DNA of 64,000 nt from an uncultured Polaribacter sp. (lineage in GTDB: Bacteria; Bacteroidota; Bacteroidia; Flavobacteriales; Flavobacteriaceae), in the NCBI RefSeq assembly GCF_947503875.1, contig NZ_CANNFH010000002.1, forward strand, positions 434,001-498,000, written 5' to 3'. The position numbers and the translations under genes are program-made. Below, one piece after another: positions 36,326 to 44,383 of the stretch (its first letter is position 1; each line of letters begins with the position of its first letter). Below the pieces are notes generated by a model. That model did no database searches and was not told the DNA's origin. It worked only from the letters and a program-made list of their open reading frames with translations.

Positions 36326-36922
36326 ATGAGTTTACAGCAAGAATTAGAAAACAGAAGTGGCAATGCGTGCGAATTATGCACATCAACAAATAATTTGACT
36401 ATTTACGAGGTAAAACCAACGTTAATTGGCGGTGGTGGCGTAGATGGTTCTTTACTGGCTTGTAAAACTTGTATAACGCAAATAGAGGATGCAGATGCTA
36501 CAGAACCAAACCATTGGCGTTGTTTAAACGATGCCATGTGGAGTGAGCACAGAGCTGTAAAAGTGGTTGCTTGGAGAATGTTGTCTCGTTTAAGAAAAGA
36601 AGGTTGGCCACAAGATTTGTTGGATATGATGTATTTAGAAGACGACGATTTGCGATTTGCAAAAGAATCTGGAGATCATTTAGACGATAGCGAAAAAATA
36701 ATTCACAGAGACGCAAATGGCGCCATTTTACAAGCCGGAGATTCTGTAGTTTTAATAAAAGATTTAAAGGTAAAAGAGGCTAGCATGGTTGCTAAACAAG
36801 GCACAGCAGTACGCAGAATTTCTTTAGATCATGAAAACGCAAAATATATAGAAGGTAAAGTTGGGCCAACACAAATTGTAATTATTACAGATTATGTTAA
36901 AAAAATGGCAGAGAAGGAGTAG
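36326..36922 (+). CDS. PhnA-domain zinc-ribbon protein
   Basis: This is a 198-aa cytoplasmic protein. The N-terminal zinc ribbon has CELC (in 'NACELCTSTNNLTIYEV') and CKTC ('SLLACKTCITQI'). The C-terminal 'GAILQAGDSVVLIKDLKVKEASMVAKQGTAVRRISL' is the PhnA/KOW-like SH3 region. The name comes from the E. coli phn locus, but the family is not shown to act on phosphonates and is common outside phn operons. Start at 36326 is chosen from the -7 box and family alignment. It stands alone between two repeat-rich spacers. Confidence 0.88.
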   Translation: MSLQQELENRSGNACELCTSTNNLTIYEVKPTLIGGGGVDGSLLACKTCITQIEDADATEPNHWRCLNDAMWSEHRAVKVVAWRMLSRLRKEGWPQDLLDMMYLEDDDLRFAKESGDHLDDSEKIIHRDANGAILQAGDSVVLIKDLKVKEASMVAKQGTAVRRISLDHENAKYIEGKVGPTQIVIITDYVKKMAEKE

Positions 36923-36933
36923 TTTTAGTTTAT

Positions 36934-37330
36934 TGTCATTTCCCAATGCCCTTTTTTAAGCGATTGAGAATTCTTAAAGTTAAGATTTCTCCATAAAGTG
37001 GAAATGACATAGTAATTCTAATTTTATTTGGGCGTTACCTTGCAGGTCGCGCTTTTCGCACTCGCTTCACGCTAAAAAGCGTGAGAGCTCAAACAAATGC
37101 TACAATCGCTAACGCACTTGTTTGCCAACACATTCTTTTTACAGCATATTTTGTTGTTTTTTATAAAAAGAATCAGCTTGAAGTTTCATCTTTAAGCAGA
37201 TTTGTGAAGGAAGCATAAAATTGTATTGATTTTTAAAAAGACTTTTCGATACAATCAGGCAAAAAAACGTGATTACTCGAAGTGAAATTGTGAATATTTA
37301 CAACGTTTTAAAAAAGAATTTGTTACACGA
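36934..37330. repeat. Non-coding spacer with two repeat elements
   Basis: 36934-37013 is copy B of the ATTTC/GAAAT family (TTGTCATTTCCCAATGCC ... AAGTGGAAATGACATAG). 37030-37130 begins GGGCGTTACC, contains a CACGC/GCGTG hairpin and ends ACTTGTTTGCCAACA; its second half matches 31654-31748. From 37131 to 37330 I see only AT-rich sequence without gene or clear structure. Confidence 0.65.
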
Positions 37331-37356
37331 AAAAACCTCGAAATTTCGAGGTTTTT
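37331..37356 (-). terminator. Hairpin terminator after the second M56 gene
   Basis: A 26-nt perfect palindrome with core CCTCGAAATTTCGAGG is flanked by A5 and T5. It lies 20 bp past the stop of the minus-strand M56 gene and can end that transcript. Confidence 0.85.
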
Positions 37357-37375
37357 AAAGTTATGAAATCTAATT

Positions 37376-40015
37376 TTATTTTATAGTATTAAAGACTTCT
37401 GTGTAAATATTTTGTAAAGCGCTTTCACTCATTTTTTTACTTGAAGAATTATTTAAAAGTAATGTTTGTATTCCATCTTTGTTTTTACTAGTACTAATAT
37501 TGCAAAGTGGATTGTTATGTAAATAGGAATAGACATCATTAATTTTAGAAACTTTTTTATCAATTTTAAAATTGAATTTTGTTGCTTTATAAGTAGTTGC
37601 TTGAATAATTGTTTTTCTTAGTAAAAATTGTCTTTTTTCGTTGTCGCTTAATTTTGATGTTGTTTCTTTTTGTTTTTTAACTTCAGCAACAGAGTTAAAA
37701 ACAAAGTCTTCTTTAGCATTGTACTTTTTTCTAAAACTTGAAGGAAGTTCTTTTTTTTGCTTTAATGTTATATGCAAATTCACCTCATTTTTACTAACAT
37801 TACTTATAGAGATTGTTTCTATATATTTTTTGTCAATCTTATCTAAATCGTTTCTTGTGACTTTTTTACTGTTTACAAAATAGTTTTTAGTCTTAGATTC
37901 AAGTTCAGGTCTGTTTATAATTATGGACAATAAATTTATTTCATCTATATTTTTGTCATTTTCTTCTATTTCTAAGAATTGTACTTCATCGGTTACAGTC
38001 CATTTTGGTTTTTTCTTTAGCGTATCTTGCTTTATTTTACTTTTGTTATTATTCTTTGGTGATAGAGGAATATCAGACTTTTCACCTTTTAAAACTTTTT
38101 GAGTTGGTGGAGGTGGAACTAACAAATGAGGAGCAGTAACTTTTAACTTTTCTGCATCCGTCATTTTTTTATTATAGATTTCTTTTAAACGAATAAGGTT
38201 TGCTTTTCTGTTTTCTGAGGTTCTTTTAACTTTATTGGCTAATCGATTATAAGTATAAATCCAATCTGGTTTTGGGAAAAGAGATGAAGGAACTAAATTA
38301 AAAACACTTTCTACCGTAAGTTTCTGCTTTTTAGACATTCTATTGTAAATATCTTTCATTTTATTTACATCCTTTACTTTATAAAATTTATATTTTTTGC
38401 CTTTATTAAATAAAGTAGTGTAGGTTTTCATTTCTTCTGGAGTTACCTCGTTGTCCTTTTTAAGTGAATCTACTTTTCTACTTTCTTTAGTGGCATTATT
38501 TTTTCTAATCTCTTCTATAAAAGAAGGAACTTCGTTTCTCATATTATTTAAGGATATAATTTTATCTTGTATAACAGGAGAATCGATATAGTTGTTTTTT
38601 AGTTTCTTCTTTTCTTCTATATATTTTTTGTCTGCTTTAGTGCTGTTTTCTTTGATATTTATTATTTGAATACCATGTTTTTTTTCAAAAAACGCTCTAT
38701 AATTTTGAAATCGAATTTTATTTTGATTTTCAAAATATTTAGTAGTTTCTAAATGTGCTTGATTTTTTTGAGGAAAACGTTTACTTCTAGCATTTTTATG
38801 TACATAACTATTAGAATATCTTGCAAAGTCTGTATTTTTGTAATGGTTTAAAGCAGTATTGTTTACAACTTTTCCATCAATCCAAACTGCGAAGTTTTTT
38901 TCATTTTTTAAATCGTTCAATTGCTTTTGTGTAGGAACAATCTTCTTTAATTTTAATGGAGGAGTCATTAAACGGGCTTTTTCTTCTGTATTTAATTCAG
39001 CGTACGTTTTGCTAATTTTATTACCATTTTTATCTTTTTGTACTACCTTAAGGTTTCTATAAACATATTCTTTATAAATTTCTGTTTCTTCTAATTTGGT
39101 GTCATTAATTGAGACTGTTTCTACAATTTCAATGGTTTCTTCCTCTTTCTCTTGCGCTTCCACTCTTTCTGCAAACAGAAAAACAAAACCAATTAATAAC
39201 GGAATTACCGCCAATTTTTTGAACAAAACTTTTGTTCGAGAACTTTGTGCTGTCATCATTTTTAATCTTTTTTTAGTAAGTGAATAATTCAAATTACTGG
39301 CCAAGTAATATTCGTTGTTCCAAGACGCTTTGTTTAACAACAAATGCTGGTATTGGTGCGTGTTTTTATGTTGATTGATTACGTTTTCGTCTGCTAAAAA
39401 CTCGTGATTTAATTGTATTGCCTTTTTTAGGAAAATAAATAATGGATTTATCCAAAAAACGGCTTGTAATAATTCAATTAGCAACACGTCAAACGTATGT
39501 TTTTGGGTTACGTGTGTTAATTCGTGGGTAAATAATTCGGCTTCAATTTTACCAGATTCGTATGCTGTTTTATTGATAAAAATATAATTCCAAAAAGAAT
39601 GCGGAAGAATGTTGTCATCCACCAAAACCAAAGTCGCTTTTTGATGTGCAACGTTTTTATTTGTTTTAATTTTCTTGACGATTTTAAATAGATTTCTTCC
39701 AAATCGAAATAGAAAAACCCCAACAATTGTAAGGTAAATTCCGAATAAAATTTGAGAATAATCTACAGTAGATTCTTCTATAATTATAGGAGTAAATTCC
39801 TCTGTAAAAGGGGTTTTAACAATTTCTGGTTGAATGTAAGTTGTAGCTTTTACATACGTAGTAAACGTTATTAACGGCGCCAAAAAAGAAAATACAACCC
39901 CAATTAATAAGTAAAAACGATTGAAATTGTGCATTTTTTCTCTCTCTAAAACCAAGTGATAGAAAAACAGCAACAATGCCAAACAACTTGCCGATTTTAA
40001 TAAGTACACTATCAT
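37376..40015 (-). CDS. M56 family BlaR1-like metallopeptidase with very long C-terminal region
   Basis: This 879-aa membrane protein has three N-terminal membrane segments, the zinc motif HELTH (residues 164-168) and 'NHEFLADENVI' with a further zinc-ligand glutamate. A fourth membrane segment ('LAVIPLLIGFVFLFAERVEAQ') follows near residue 270. The remaining 590 residues are Lys-rich, largely helical and low in recognisable domains, with no penicillin-binding sensor. A proline patch 'LLVPPPPTQK' lies near residue 645. It overlaps the upstream BlaI-type gene by 4 bp (ATGA), the usual repressor-sensor coupling. The inducing signal is unknown. Confidence 0.9.
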   Translation of the reverse strand: MIVYLLKSASCLALLLFFYHLVLEREKMHNFNRFYLLIGVVFSFLAPLITFTTYVKATTYIQPEIVKTPFTEEFTPIIIEESTVDYSQILFGIYLTIVGVFLFRFGRNLFKIVKKIKTNKNVAHQKATLVLVDDNILPHSFWNYIFINKTAYESGKIEAELFTHELTHVTQKHTFDVLLIELLQAVFWINPLFIFLKKAIQLNHEFLADENVINQHKNTHQYQHLLLNKASWNNEYYLASNLNYSLTKKRLKMMTAQSSRTKVLFKKLAVIPLLIGFVFLFAERVEAQEKEEETIEIVETVSINDTKLEETEIYKEYVYRNLKVVQKDKNGNKISKTYAELNTEEKARLMTPPLKLKKIVPTQKQLNDLKNEKNFAVWIDGKVVNNTALNHYKNTDFARYSNSYVHKNARSKRFPQKNQAHLETTKYFENQNKIRFQNYRAFFEKKHGIQIINIKENSTKADKKYIEEKKKLKNNYIDSPVIQDKIISLNNMRNEVPSFIEEIRKNNATKESRKVDSLKKDNEVTPEEMKTYTTLFNKGKKYKFYKVKDVNKMKDIYNRMSKKQKLTVESVFNLVPSSLFPKPDWIYTYNRLANKVKRTSENRKANLIRLKEIYNKKMTDAEKLKVTAPHLLVPPPPTQKVLKGEKSDIPLSPKNNNKSKIKQDTLKKKPKWTVTDEVQFLEIEENDKNIDEINLLSIIINRPELESKTKNYFVNSKKVTRNDLDKIDKKYIETISISNVSKNEVNLHITLKQKKELPSSFRKKYNAKEDFVFNSVAEVKKQKETTSKLSDNEKRQFLLRKTIIQATTYKATKFNFKIDKKVSKINDVYSYLHNNPLCNISTSKNKDGIQTLLLNNSSSKKMSESALQNIYTEVFNTIK

Positions 40016-40383
40016 TTTTTTTGTTTTTTAATTTGACTATCAATCACTTCTTTTAAAGCCTCTAATTCTTGCGTAGTAAGATTGGTTTCTTTGGTAAAAA
40101 AAGATGCAAACTGACTCGCAGAATCATTAAAAAAGTTTTTAATCAATCCGTTTACATGATTAGAGAAATAATCTGTTTTTTTAATAATAGGATAATACTC
40201 TCTAGACTTGCCAAACAATTTATAATTTATAAAACCTTTATCTGTAATACGCTTTAATAAAGTAGCCACAGTTGTTGTAGCAGGTTTTGGTTCTGGAAAA
40301 TCTTCTAACAATTCTTTTAAAAATGCCTTTTTACGTTTCCATAAATACTGCATTAATTGTTCTTCGGTTTTAGATAATTGCAT
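40012..40383 (-). CDS. BlaI/MecI/CopY-family transcriptional repressor (second copy)
   Basis: This 123-aa winged-helix repressor is a paralogue of the one at 32084. 'LSKTEEQLMQYLWKRKKAFLKELLEDFP' and 'KPATTTVATLLKRITDKGFI' give the DNA-binding domain; the C-terminal half is the dimerisation region. It is coupled to the M56 gene by a 4-bp overlap. Palindromes with TCTACA half-sites overlap its own promoter, so autorepression is likely. These resemble the TACA/TGTA dyads of classical BlaI/MecI operators, unlike the ACTAAA sites of the other module. Confidence 0.92.
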   Translation of the reverse strand: MQLSKTEEQLMQYLWKRKKAFLKELLEDFPEPKPATTTVATLLKRITDKGFINYKLFGKSREYYPIIKKTDYFSNHVNGLIKNFFNDSASQFASFFTKETNLTTQELEALKEVIDSQIKKQKK

Positions 40384-40400
40384 GTGAATTCTATTTTTAC

Positions 40401-40442
40401 TCTACAAACATAGAATAAAAAAATGAATTCTACAAATGTAGA
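40401..40442 (-). promoter_or_regulatory. BlaI operators overlapping -33 and -7 of the second BlaI/M56 unit
   Basis: TCTACAAATGTAGA (40429-40442) is a perfect dyad and TCTACAAACATAGA (40401-40414) an imperfect one. On the minus strand the -7 box TATGTTTG (plus 40405-40412) lies inside the proximal dyad and a TTG (plus 40433-40435), 20 nt upstream, lies inside the distal one. Repressor binding would thus cover both promoter elements. Confidence 0.8.
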
Positions 40443-40493
40443 GTTAAAAATAATCGATTTCTTTACTATCTTCGCTATCAAATATTTTTTGAA

Positions 40494-41123
40494 ATGAAAA
40501 AGTTAGTTTACCTGTGTTTGTTTAGTGTTTTATTGGGTTGTAGCCCAAAATTATTCAAAGAAAAATGGACGGAGATTCAAGCTCCAGAAACTTTTACCGC
40601 TCGTTTTGAAACCACACAAGGTAATTTTGATATTGAAGCAAAAAGAGCTTGGTCTCCAAAAGGAGTAGACAGATTGTATCAATTAATTAGTAAAAATTAC
40701 TATACAGATATTGCAATTTTTAGAGTTGTACCCAATTTTGTAGCGCAATTTGGTATTCATAACAATACGTTTATAAACAAAAGTTGGGGCGATCAATCTA
40801 TTGCAGATGAACCTGTTCTAGAAAAAAATGAGAAAATGACCATTGCTTTTGCTAGAGGAGGAGCAAACTCACGTTCTAATCAAATATTTATTAATTTAGA
40901 GGATAATTTTCGTTTAGATAATTTAGATTATGGTGGTGCAAAAGGTTTTCCTGTAGTGGCAAAAGTAATTTCAGGCCAAGAAAATATTTTAAAGTTTTAC
41001 AGTGGTTACGCAGAAAAACCAGCAAAAAAACAAGGTCAAATTGCGAAGTTTGGCAATACTTATGTCAAAGAAAATTTTCCTAAAATCGATTTTATTACCA
41101 AAGCTTATATTTTAAAAAAGTAA
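40494..41123 (+). CDS. Cyclophilin-type peptidylprolyl isomerase, lipoprotein
   Basis: This 209-aa product carries a lipoprotein signal (lipobox VLLGC, Cys16) and a cyclophilin domain that catalyses cis-trans isomerisation of X-Pro bonds in the envelope. Recognisable are 'TARFETTQGNFDIEAKRAWSPKGVDRLYQLI', 'YYTDIAIFRVVPNFVAQFG' (with the catalytic-region Arg and Phe) and 'NSRSNQIFINLEDN'. It is monocistronic and diverges from the second BlaI gene across 110 bp. Confidence 0.9.
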   Translation: MKKLVYLCLFSVLLGCSPKLFKEKWTEIQAPETFTARFETTQGNFDIEAKRAWSPKGVDRLYQLISKNYYTDIAIFRVVPNFVAQFGIHNNTFINKSWGDQSIADEPVLEKNEKMTIAFARGGANSRSNQIFINLEDNFRLDNLDYGGAKGFPVVAKVISGQENILKFYSGYAEKPAKKQGQIAKFGNTYVKENFPKIDFITKAYILKK

Positions 41124-41265
41124 TTTATTTGGGTGTTTTAATCCACTTTCTTGAACCAATATTTTGTGCAGAAAAGAGTACAAAAAAGTAAAGTCTATTC
41201 TACCAAAAAAACAAAGTGCCTTAATTGCTAACTCAACTTTTAGTAAGCTAAAAACACAGTTTAAA

Positions 41266-41844
41266 ATGATGAAATTAAAATTAGTATCTATATTTATTTT
41301 TTTGAGTTTTCAAACACTAACCTCACAAGAAAAATTCGAAAAAGAATATCGGGTGAATTCAGAATTAGTGCCAAAACAAGCCTTACAAATACTTGAAACA
41401 TGGAATTTTCCTAAAAAAGTAAAATGGTATGCAGAAGAAAGCAATATTGGCAAAACCTTTGAAGCAAAAACACGTTTTAAAAAGCATAAATATAGCATAG
41501 AATTTAATGCGAAAGGTGAAATTTTAGATGTAGAAAAAACAGTAAAGCTCAAACAACTGTCTTTAGAAACGAAAAAAGTTTTAAAAAAAGCATTGCAATC
41601 TAGTTTTAAGAAATACAAAATTAATAAGATTCAAATACAATATTCAGGCACAGCAACTGCTATCTATAACAAAATATTTCAGGTAAAAACAGAGCAGGCA
41701 GCGCCAATTTTAAAGTATGAAATTGTGGTGAAAGGGAAGAAAGAATCTAAGCAACAACTTTTTGAAGTTTTAATAAACCAAAACGGAGAAATTGAACAAG
41801 AGCAAAAAATAAGAACTGGTTTAACTTTAAATCTAGAATTTTAA
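41266..41844 (+). CDS. Exported PepSY-like protein of unknown function
   Basis: The ATG at 41266 (a second follows immediately at 41269) starts a 192-aa protein with a signal peptide ('LVSIFIFLSFQTLTSQ'). The mature part has two halves with the alternating pattern of PepSY-like domains ('VPKQALQILETWNFPKKVKWYAEES' and 'KYSIEFNAKGEILDVEKTV'). The frame extends upstream to 41164, but that part has no signal and is rejected. Its stop shares one base with the next ATG (TAATG), so it is coupled to the DUF2490-like gene. The family call is tentative. Confidence 0.78.
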   Translation: MMKLKLVSIFIFLSFQTLTSQEKFEKEYRVNSELVPKQALQILETWNFPKKVKWYAEESNIGKTFEAKTRFKKHKYSIEFNAKGEILDVEKTVKLKQLSLETKKVLKKALQSSFKKYKINKIQIQYSGTATAIYNKIFQVKTEQAAPILKYEIVVKGKKESKQQLFEVLINQNGEIEQEQKIRTGLTLNLEF

Positions 41845-42503
41845 TGAAAACGAAATCACTTTTGTTTCTTACTTTCTTTGTTGGTTTAAATGTTTTTTCG
41901 CAATCAAATACAGATTTGGTTTTTTTACCAAAAGTAGTGTTGTCTAAAAAAATAAACAAGGTTTCTAAATGGGTAAATAGTGTAGAGCAACGTACTATTT
42001 TTTATGATGAAAATTTGCAGTTGACTCACAATTTACTCGATATTTCTTCCATATATTCTTTAAAGACTTCGCTAAACCAATCTTTTAATTTTGGGTACAT
42101 TTTACGTTTTAGAGGTACAGAAACTATCCATAGAACATTTCAGCATTATAATATTTTACAGCATTACAATGCTTTAAAAATTGGGCATCGTTTTGCATTA
42201 GAACAATTTTATCAAGTAAAAAAACAAACTACATTTAGATCTAGATATAGAGTAAGCACAGAGCTGCCTTTAAATGGAGAAAGAATAGACGTGAAAGAAT
42301 TTTACTTAAAATTAGGTAACGAATATTTATATGCCTTTGCAGAAAAAGATTTAGAAATTAGGTTAACACCATATTTGGGCTACCAAGTTTCAGCAAAAGA
42401 CAAAATAGAATTTGGTATCGATTACAGAGTTAGTAATTTTATACAAAATGCTACTGAAAATCAGTTTTGGTTTCGCGCCACTTGGTATATTTCTTTACAA
42501 TAG
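41844..42503 (+). CDS. DUF2490-like outer-membrane beta-barrel protein
   Basis: This 219-aa protein has a signal peptide ending 'NVFSQ' and a body of alternating amphipathic strands. It ends in an aromatic C-terminal strand ('FWFRATWYISLQ'), the mark of an outer-membrane barrel. 'WVNSVEQRTIFYDENLQ' and 'RSRYRVSTELPLNGERID' match the pattern of DUF2490 proteins. It is translationally coupled to the PepSY-like gene upstream. Biochemical function is unknown. Confidence 0.82.
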   Translation: MKTKSLLFLTFFVGLNVFSQSNTDLVFLPKVVLSKKINKVSKWVNSVEQRTIFYDENLQLTHNLLDISSIYSLKTSLNQSFNFGYILRFRGTETIHRTFQHYNILQHYNALKIGHRFALEQFYQVKKQTTFRSRYRVSTELPLNGERIDVKEFYLKLGNEYLYAFAEKDLEIRLTPYLGYQVSAKDKIEFGIDYRVSNFIQNATENQFWFRATWYISLQ

Positions 42504-42589
42504 GTAATGCTGTGCTGTTGTTTTTTATGTAAGGTGAGTTGGATTAACAAAATGCTGTTTATTATTTACGATTTACAATATTTAAAACT

Positions 42590-42672
42590 AATGTCATTTC
42601 CACTTTATGAAGAAATCTCAAATGTAATACCAGATTTCTCAACTACACTTCGTTTCGTTGGAAATGACATAG
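42590..42672. repeat. Dispersed intergenic repeat, copy C
   Basis: ATGTCATTTCCACTTTATG at the left and TTGGAAATGACATAG at the right are near inverse complements, with AGAAATCT/AGATTTCT between. It is the best-preserved copy of the family also seen at 35888 and 36934. It ends 57 bp short of the dipeptidase stop. Confidence 0.65.
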
Positions 42673-42728
42673 AACTAATTTTCAAACACATAGAAAACAT
42701 AAACTATAAAAGTTATTTCAAACTAACA

Positions 42729-44117
42729 TTATTTAGATAACTCCGTAAAATATTTGTAAAAATAAGGTATGGTTTCAATTCCTTTTAGGTAATTCCAAAT
42801 TCCAAAATGTTCATTAGGTGAGTGAATGGCATCTGAGTTTAAACCAAAGCCCATTAAAATAGTTTTGCTTTTTAATTCTTGTTCAAACAATGCAACAATT
42901 GGTATACTACCGCCACTTCTTTGCGGAATTGGAGTTTTACCAAACGTAGTTTCATATGCTTTACTCGCTGCTTTATACCCAACATTATCTATTGGTGTAA
43001 CATAACCTTGTCCTCCATGATGAGGTGTTACTGCTACTTTTACACCTTTAGGTGCAATGCTTTCAAAATGTGTTTTAAACAATTGTGTAATTTCCTTCCA
43101 ATCTTGATTGGGCACCAAACGCATAGATATTTTAGCATAAGCCTTAGATGCAATTACTGTTTTTGCGCCTTCGCCAGTGTAACCACCCCAAATTCCGTTT
43201 ACATCTAAAGTAGGTCTTATAGAATTTCTCTCGTTTGTAGAATAGTCTTTTTCGCCATAAACAGCATCAATATCTAAAGCTTTTTTATAATCATTTAAAG
43301 AAAACGGTGCTTTTGCCATTTCTGCTCTTTCTGAGGTTGATAAATCTTCAACTTTATCATAAAAATCAGGAATGGTAATATGGTTATTTTCATCGTGTAA
43401 AGAAGCAATCATTTTGGTTAAAACATTTATAGGATTTGCAACTGCACCACCATACAAACCAGAGTGTAAATCTCTATTTGGCCCGGTAACTTCTACTTCT
43501 ACATAACTTAAGCCACGCAAACCTGTTGTAATAGAAGGAATGTCATTGGCAATCATGCCAGTATCTGAAATCAAAATAACATCATTGGCTAATTTTTCTT
43601 TATTTCTAGGTACAAACCAAGACAAACTCTCAGAACCTACCTCTTCTTCACCTTCAATCATAAATTTTACATTACAAGGTAATTTTCCTTTAGAAGTCAT
43701 ATATTCTAAAGCTTTTACATGCATAAACATTTGGCCTTTATCATCACAACTACCACGTGCAAAAATGGCACCTTCTGGATGAATTTCTGTTTTTTTAATA
43801 ACTGGTTCATAAGGCGGAGAATCCCACAATTCTAAAGGATCTGCAGGCTGCACATCATAATGACCATACACCAAAACTGTTGGTAAATTTTTATCTATTA
43901 TTTTTTCACCATAAATAATAGGATAACCTGGTGTTTCGCATAATTCAACTTTATCACAGCCCGCTTTTTTTAGACTTTCTAAAATAAAATCTGCCGTTTT
44001 TAAAACGTCTTTTTTGTACTTAGAGTCGGCACTTACAGAAGGTATTTTTAATAAAGCTATCAATTCTGCTAAAAGACGTTCTTTATTTTCTGAAATGTAT
44101 TGTTTTATGGTATCCAT
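42729..44117 (-). CDS. M20 family dipeptidase
   Basis: This is a 462-aa di-zinc peptidase of the M20 family (CNDP/PepV-like dipeptidases). 'VLVYGHYDVQPADPLELW' carries the first zinc histidine and the catalytic-site aspartate, 'SCDDKGQ' the bridging aspartate, and 'MIEGEEEVGS' the catalytic glutamate. The inserted lid/dimerisation domain follows from about residue 205. It has no signal peptide, so it is cytoplasmic and would finish peptide breakdown. It is transcribed away from tRNA-Leu. Confidence 0.92.
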   Translation of the reverse strand: MDTIKQYISENKERLLAELIALLKIPSVSADSKYKKDVLKTADFILESLKKAGCDKVELCETPGYPIIYGEKIIDKNLPTVLVYGHYDVQPADPLELWDSPPYEPVIKKTEIHPEGAIFARGSCDDKGQMFMHVKALEYMTSKGKLPCNVKFMIEGEEEVGSESLSWFVPRNKEKLANDVILISDTGMIANDIPSITTGLRGLSYVEVEVTGPNRDLHSGLYGGAVANPINVLTKMIASLHDENNHITIPDFYDKVEDLSTSERAEMAKAPFSLNDYKKALDIDAVYGEKDYSTNERNSIRPTLDVNGIWGGYTGEGAKTVIASKAYAKISMRLVPNQDWKEITQLFKTHFESIAPKGVKVAVTPHHGGQGYVTPIDNVGYKAASKAYETTFGKTPIPQRSGGSIPIVALFEQELKSKTILMGFGLNSDAIHSPNEHFGIWNYLKGIETIPYFYKYFTELSK

Positions 44118-44139
44118 TTTTAGTTTTTATTTTCTCTTT

Positions 44140-44147
44140 CAAAAATA
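44140..44147 (-). promoter_or_regulatory. Candidate -7 box of the dipeptidase gene
   Basis: TATTTTTG on the minus strand, 22 bp before the ATG, has a TTG 16 nt upstream (plus 44164-44166), which is shorter than the best spacing. It diverges from the tRNA promoter. Confidence 0.45.
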
Positions 44148-44168
44148 GAAAAATTATTAATAACAAGT

Positions 44169-44197
44169 TTGTAGTTTGTAAGTATTGTTTATATTTG
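44169..44197 (+). promoter_or_regulatory. tRNA-Leu promoter
   Basis: TTG at 44169-44171 and TATATTTG at 44190-44197 are 18 nt apart. The predicted start near 44203 leaves a leader of about 40 nt before the tRNA. Confidence 0.7.
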
Positions 44198-44242
44198 CAT
44201 CCCGAAATCTTCGGAAAGTTTGCAGGTTAATCTGCTAATTAA

Positions 44243-44324
44243 GCAGGCGTGGTGGAATTGGTAGACACGCTAGACTTAGGATCTAGTGCCGCGAGGTGTG
44301 AGAGTTCGAGTCTCTCCGCCTGTA
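44243..44324 (+). tRNA. tRNA-Leu (anticodon UAG)
   Basis: The 82-nt sequence folds as a class II tRNA. The acceptor arm GCAGGCG pairs with CGCCTGT (one G-U) with discriminator A. The D-arm region is GTGGAATTGGTAGACAC, the anticodon stem is CTAGA/TCTAG with loop CTTAGGA (anticodon TAG), there is an extended variable arm, and the T-loop is GTTCGAGTC. CCA is not encoded. UAG reads CUA-type leucine codons. Confidence 0.95.
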
Positions 44325-44331
44325 CAAATTG

Positions 44332-44361
44332 AAGCTGAAGTTTTAAACTTCAGCTTTTTTT
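44332..44361 (+). terminator. Terminator after tRNA-Leu
   Basis: A 10-bp stem (44332-44341 with 44347-44356) is followed by a T tract. It lies 7 nt after the tRNA and 22 bp before manA. Confidence 0.8.
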
Positions 44362-44383
44362 ATGCTCAAAAAAAAATAAGTTT

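Noticed and set aside
36326..36922. Phosphonate-degrading enzyme
   Set aside because: PhnA-domain proteins are not shown to act on phosphonates and no other phn gene is present, so only the domain is named.
41164..41265. Upstream extension of the PepSY-like gene
   Set aside because: The added residues are Lys-rich without a signal peptide and would bury the clear signal sequence beginning at the tandem ATGs.
42507..42740. 77-aa frame after the DUF2490-like gene
   Set aside because: It lies mostly on the palindromic repeat copy C and reads into the dipeptidase stop; no conservation expected.
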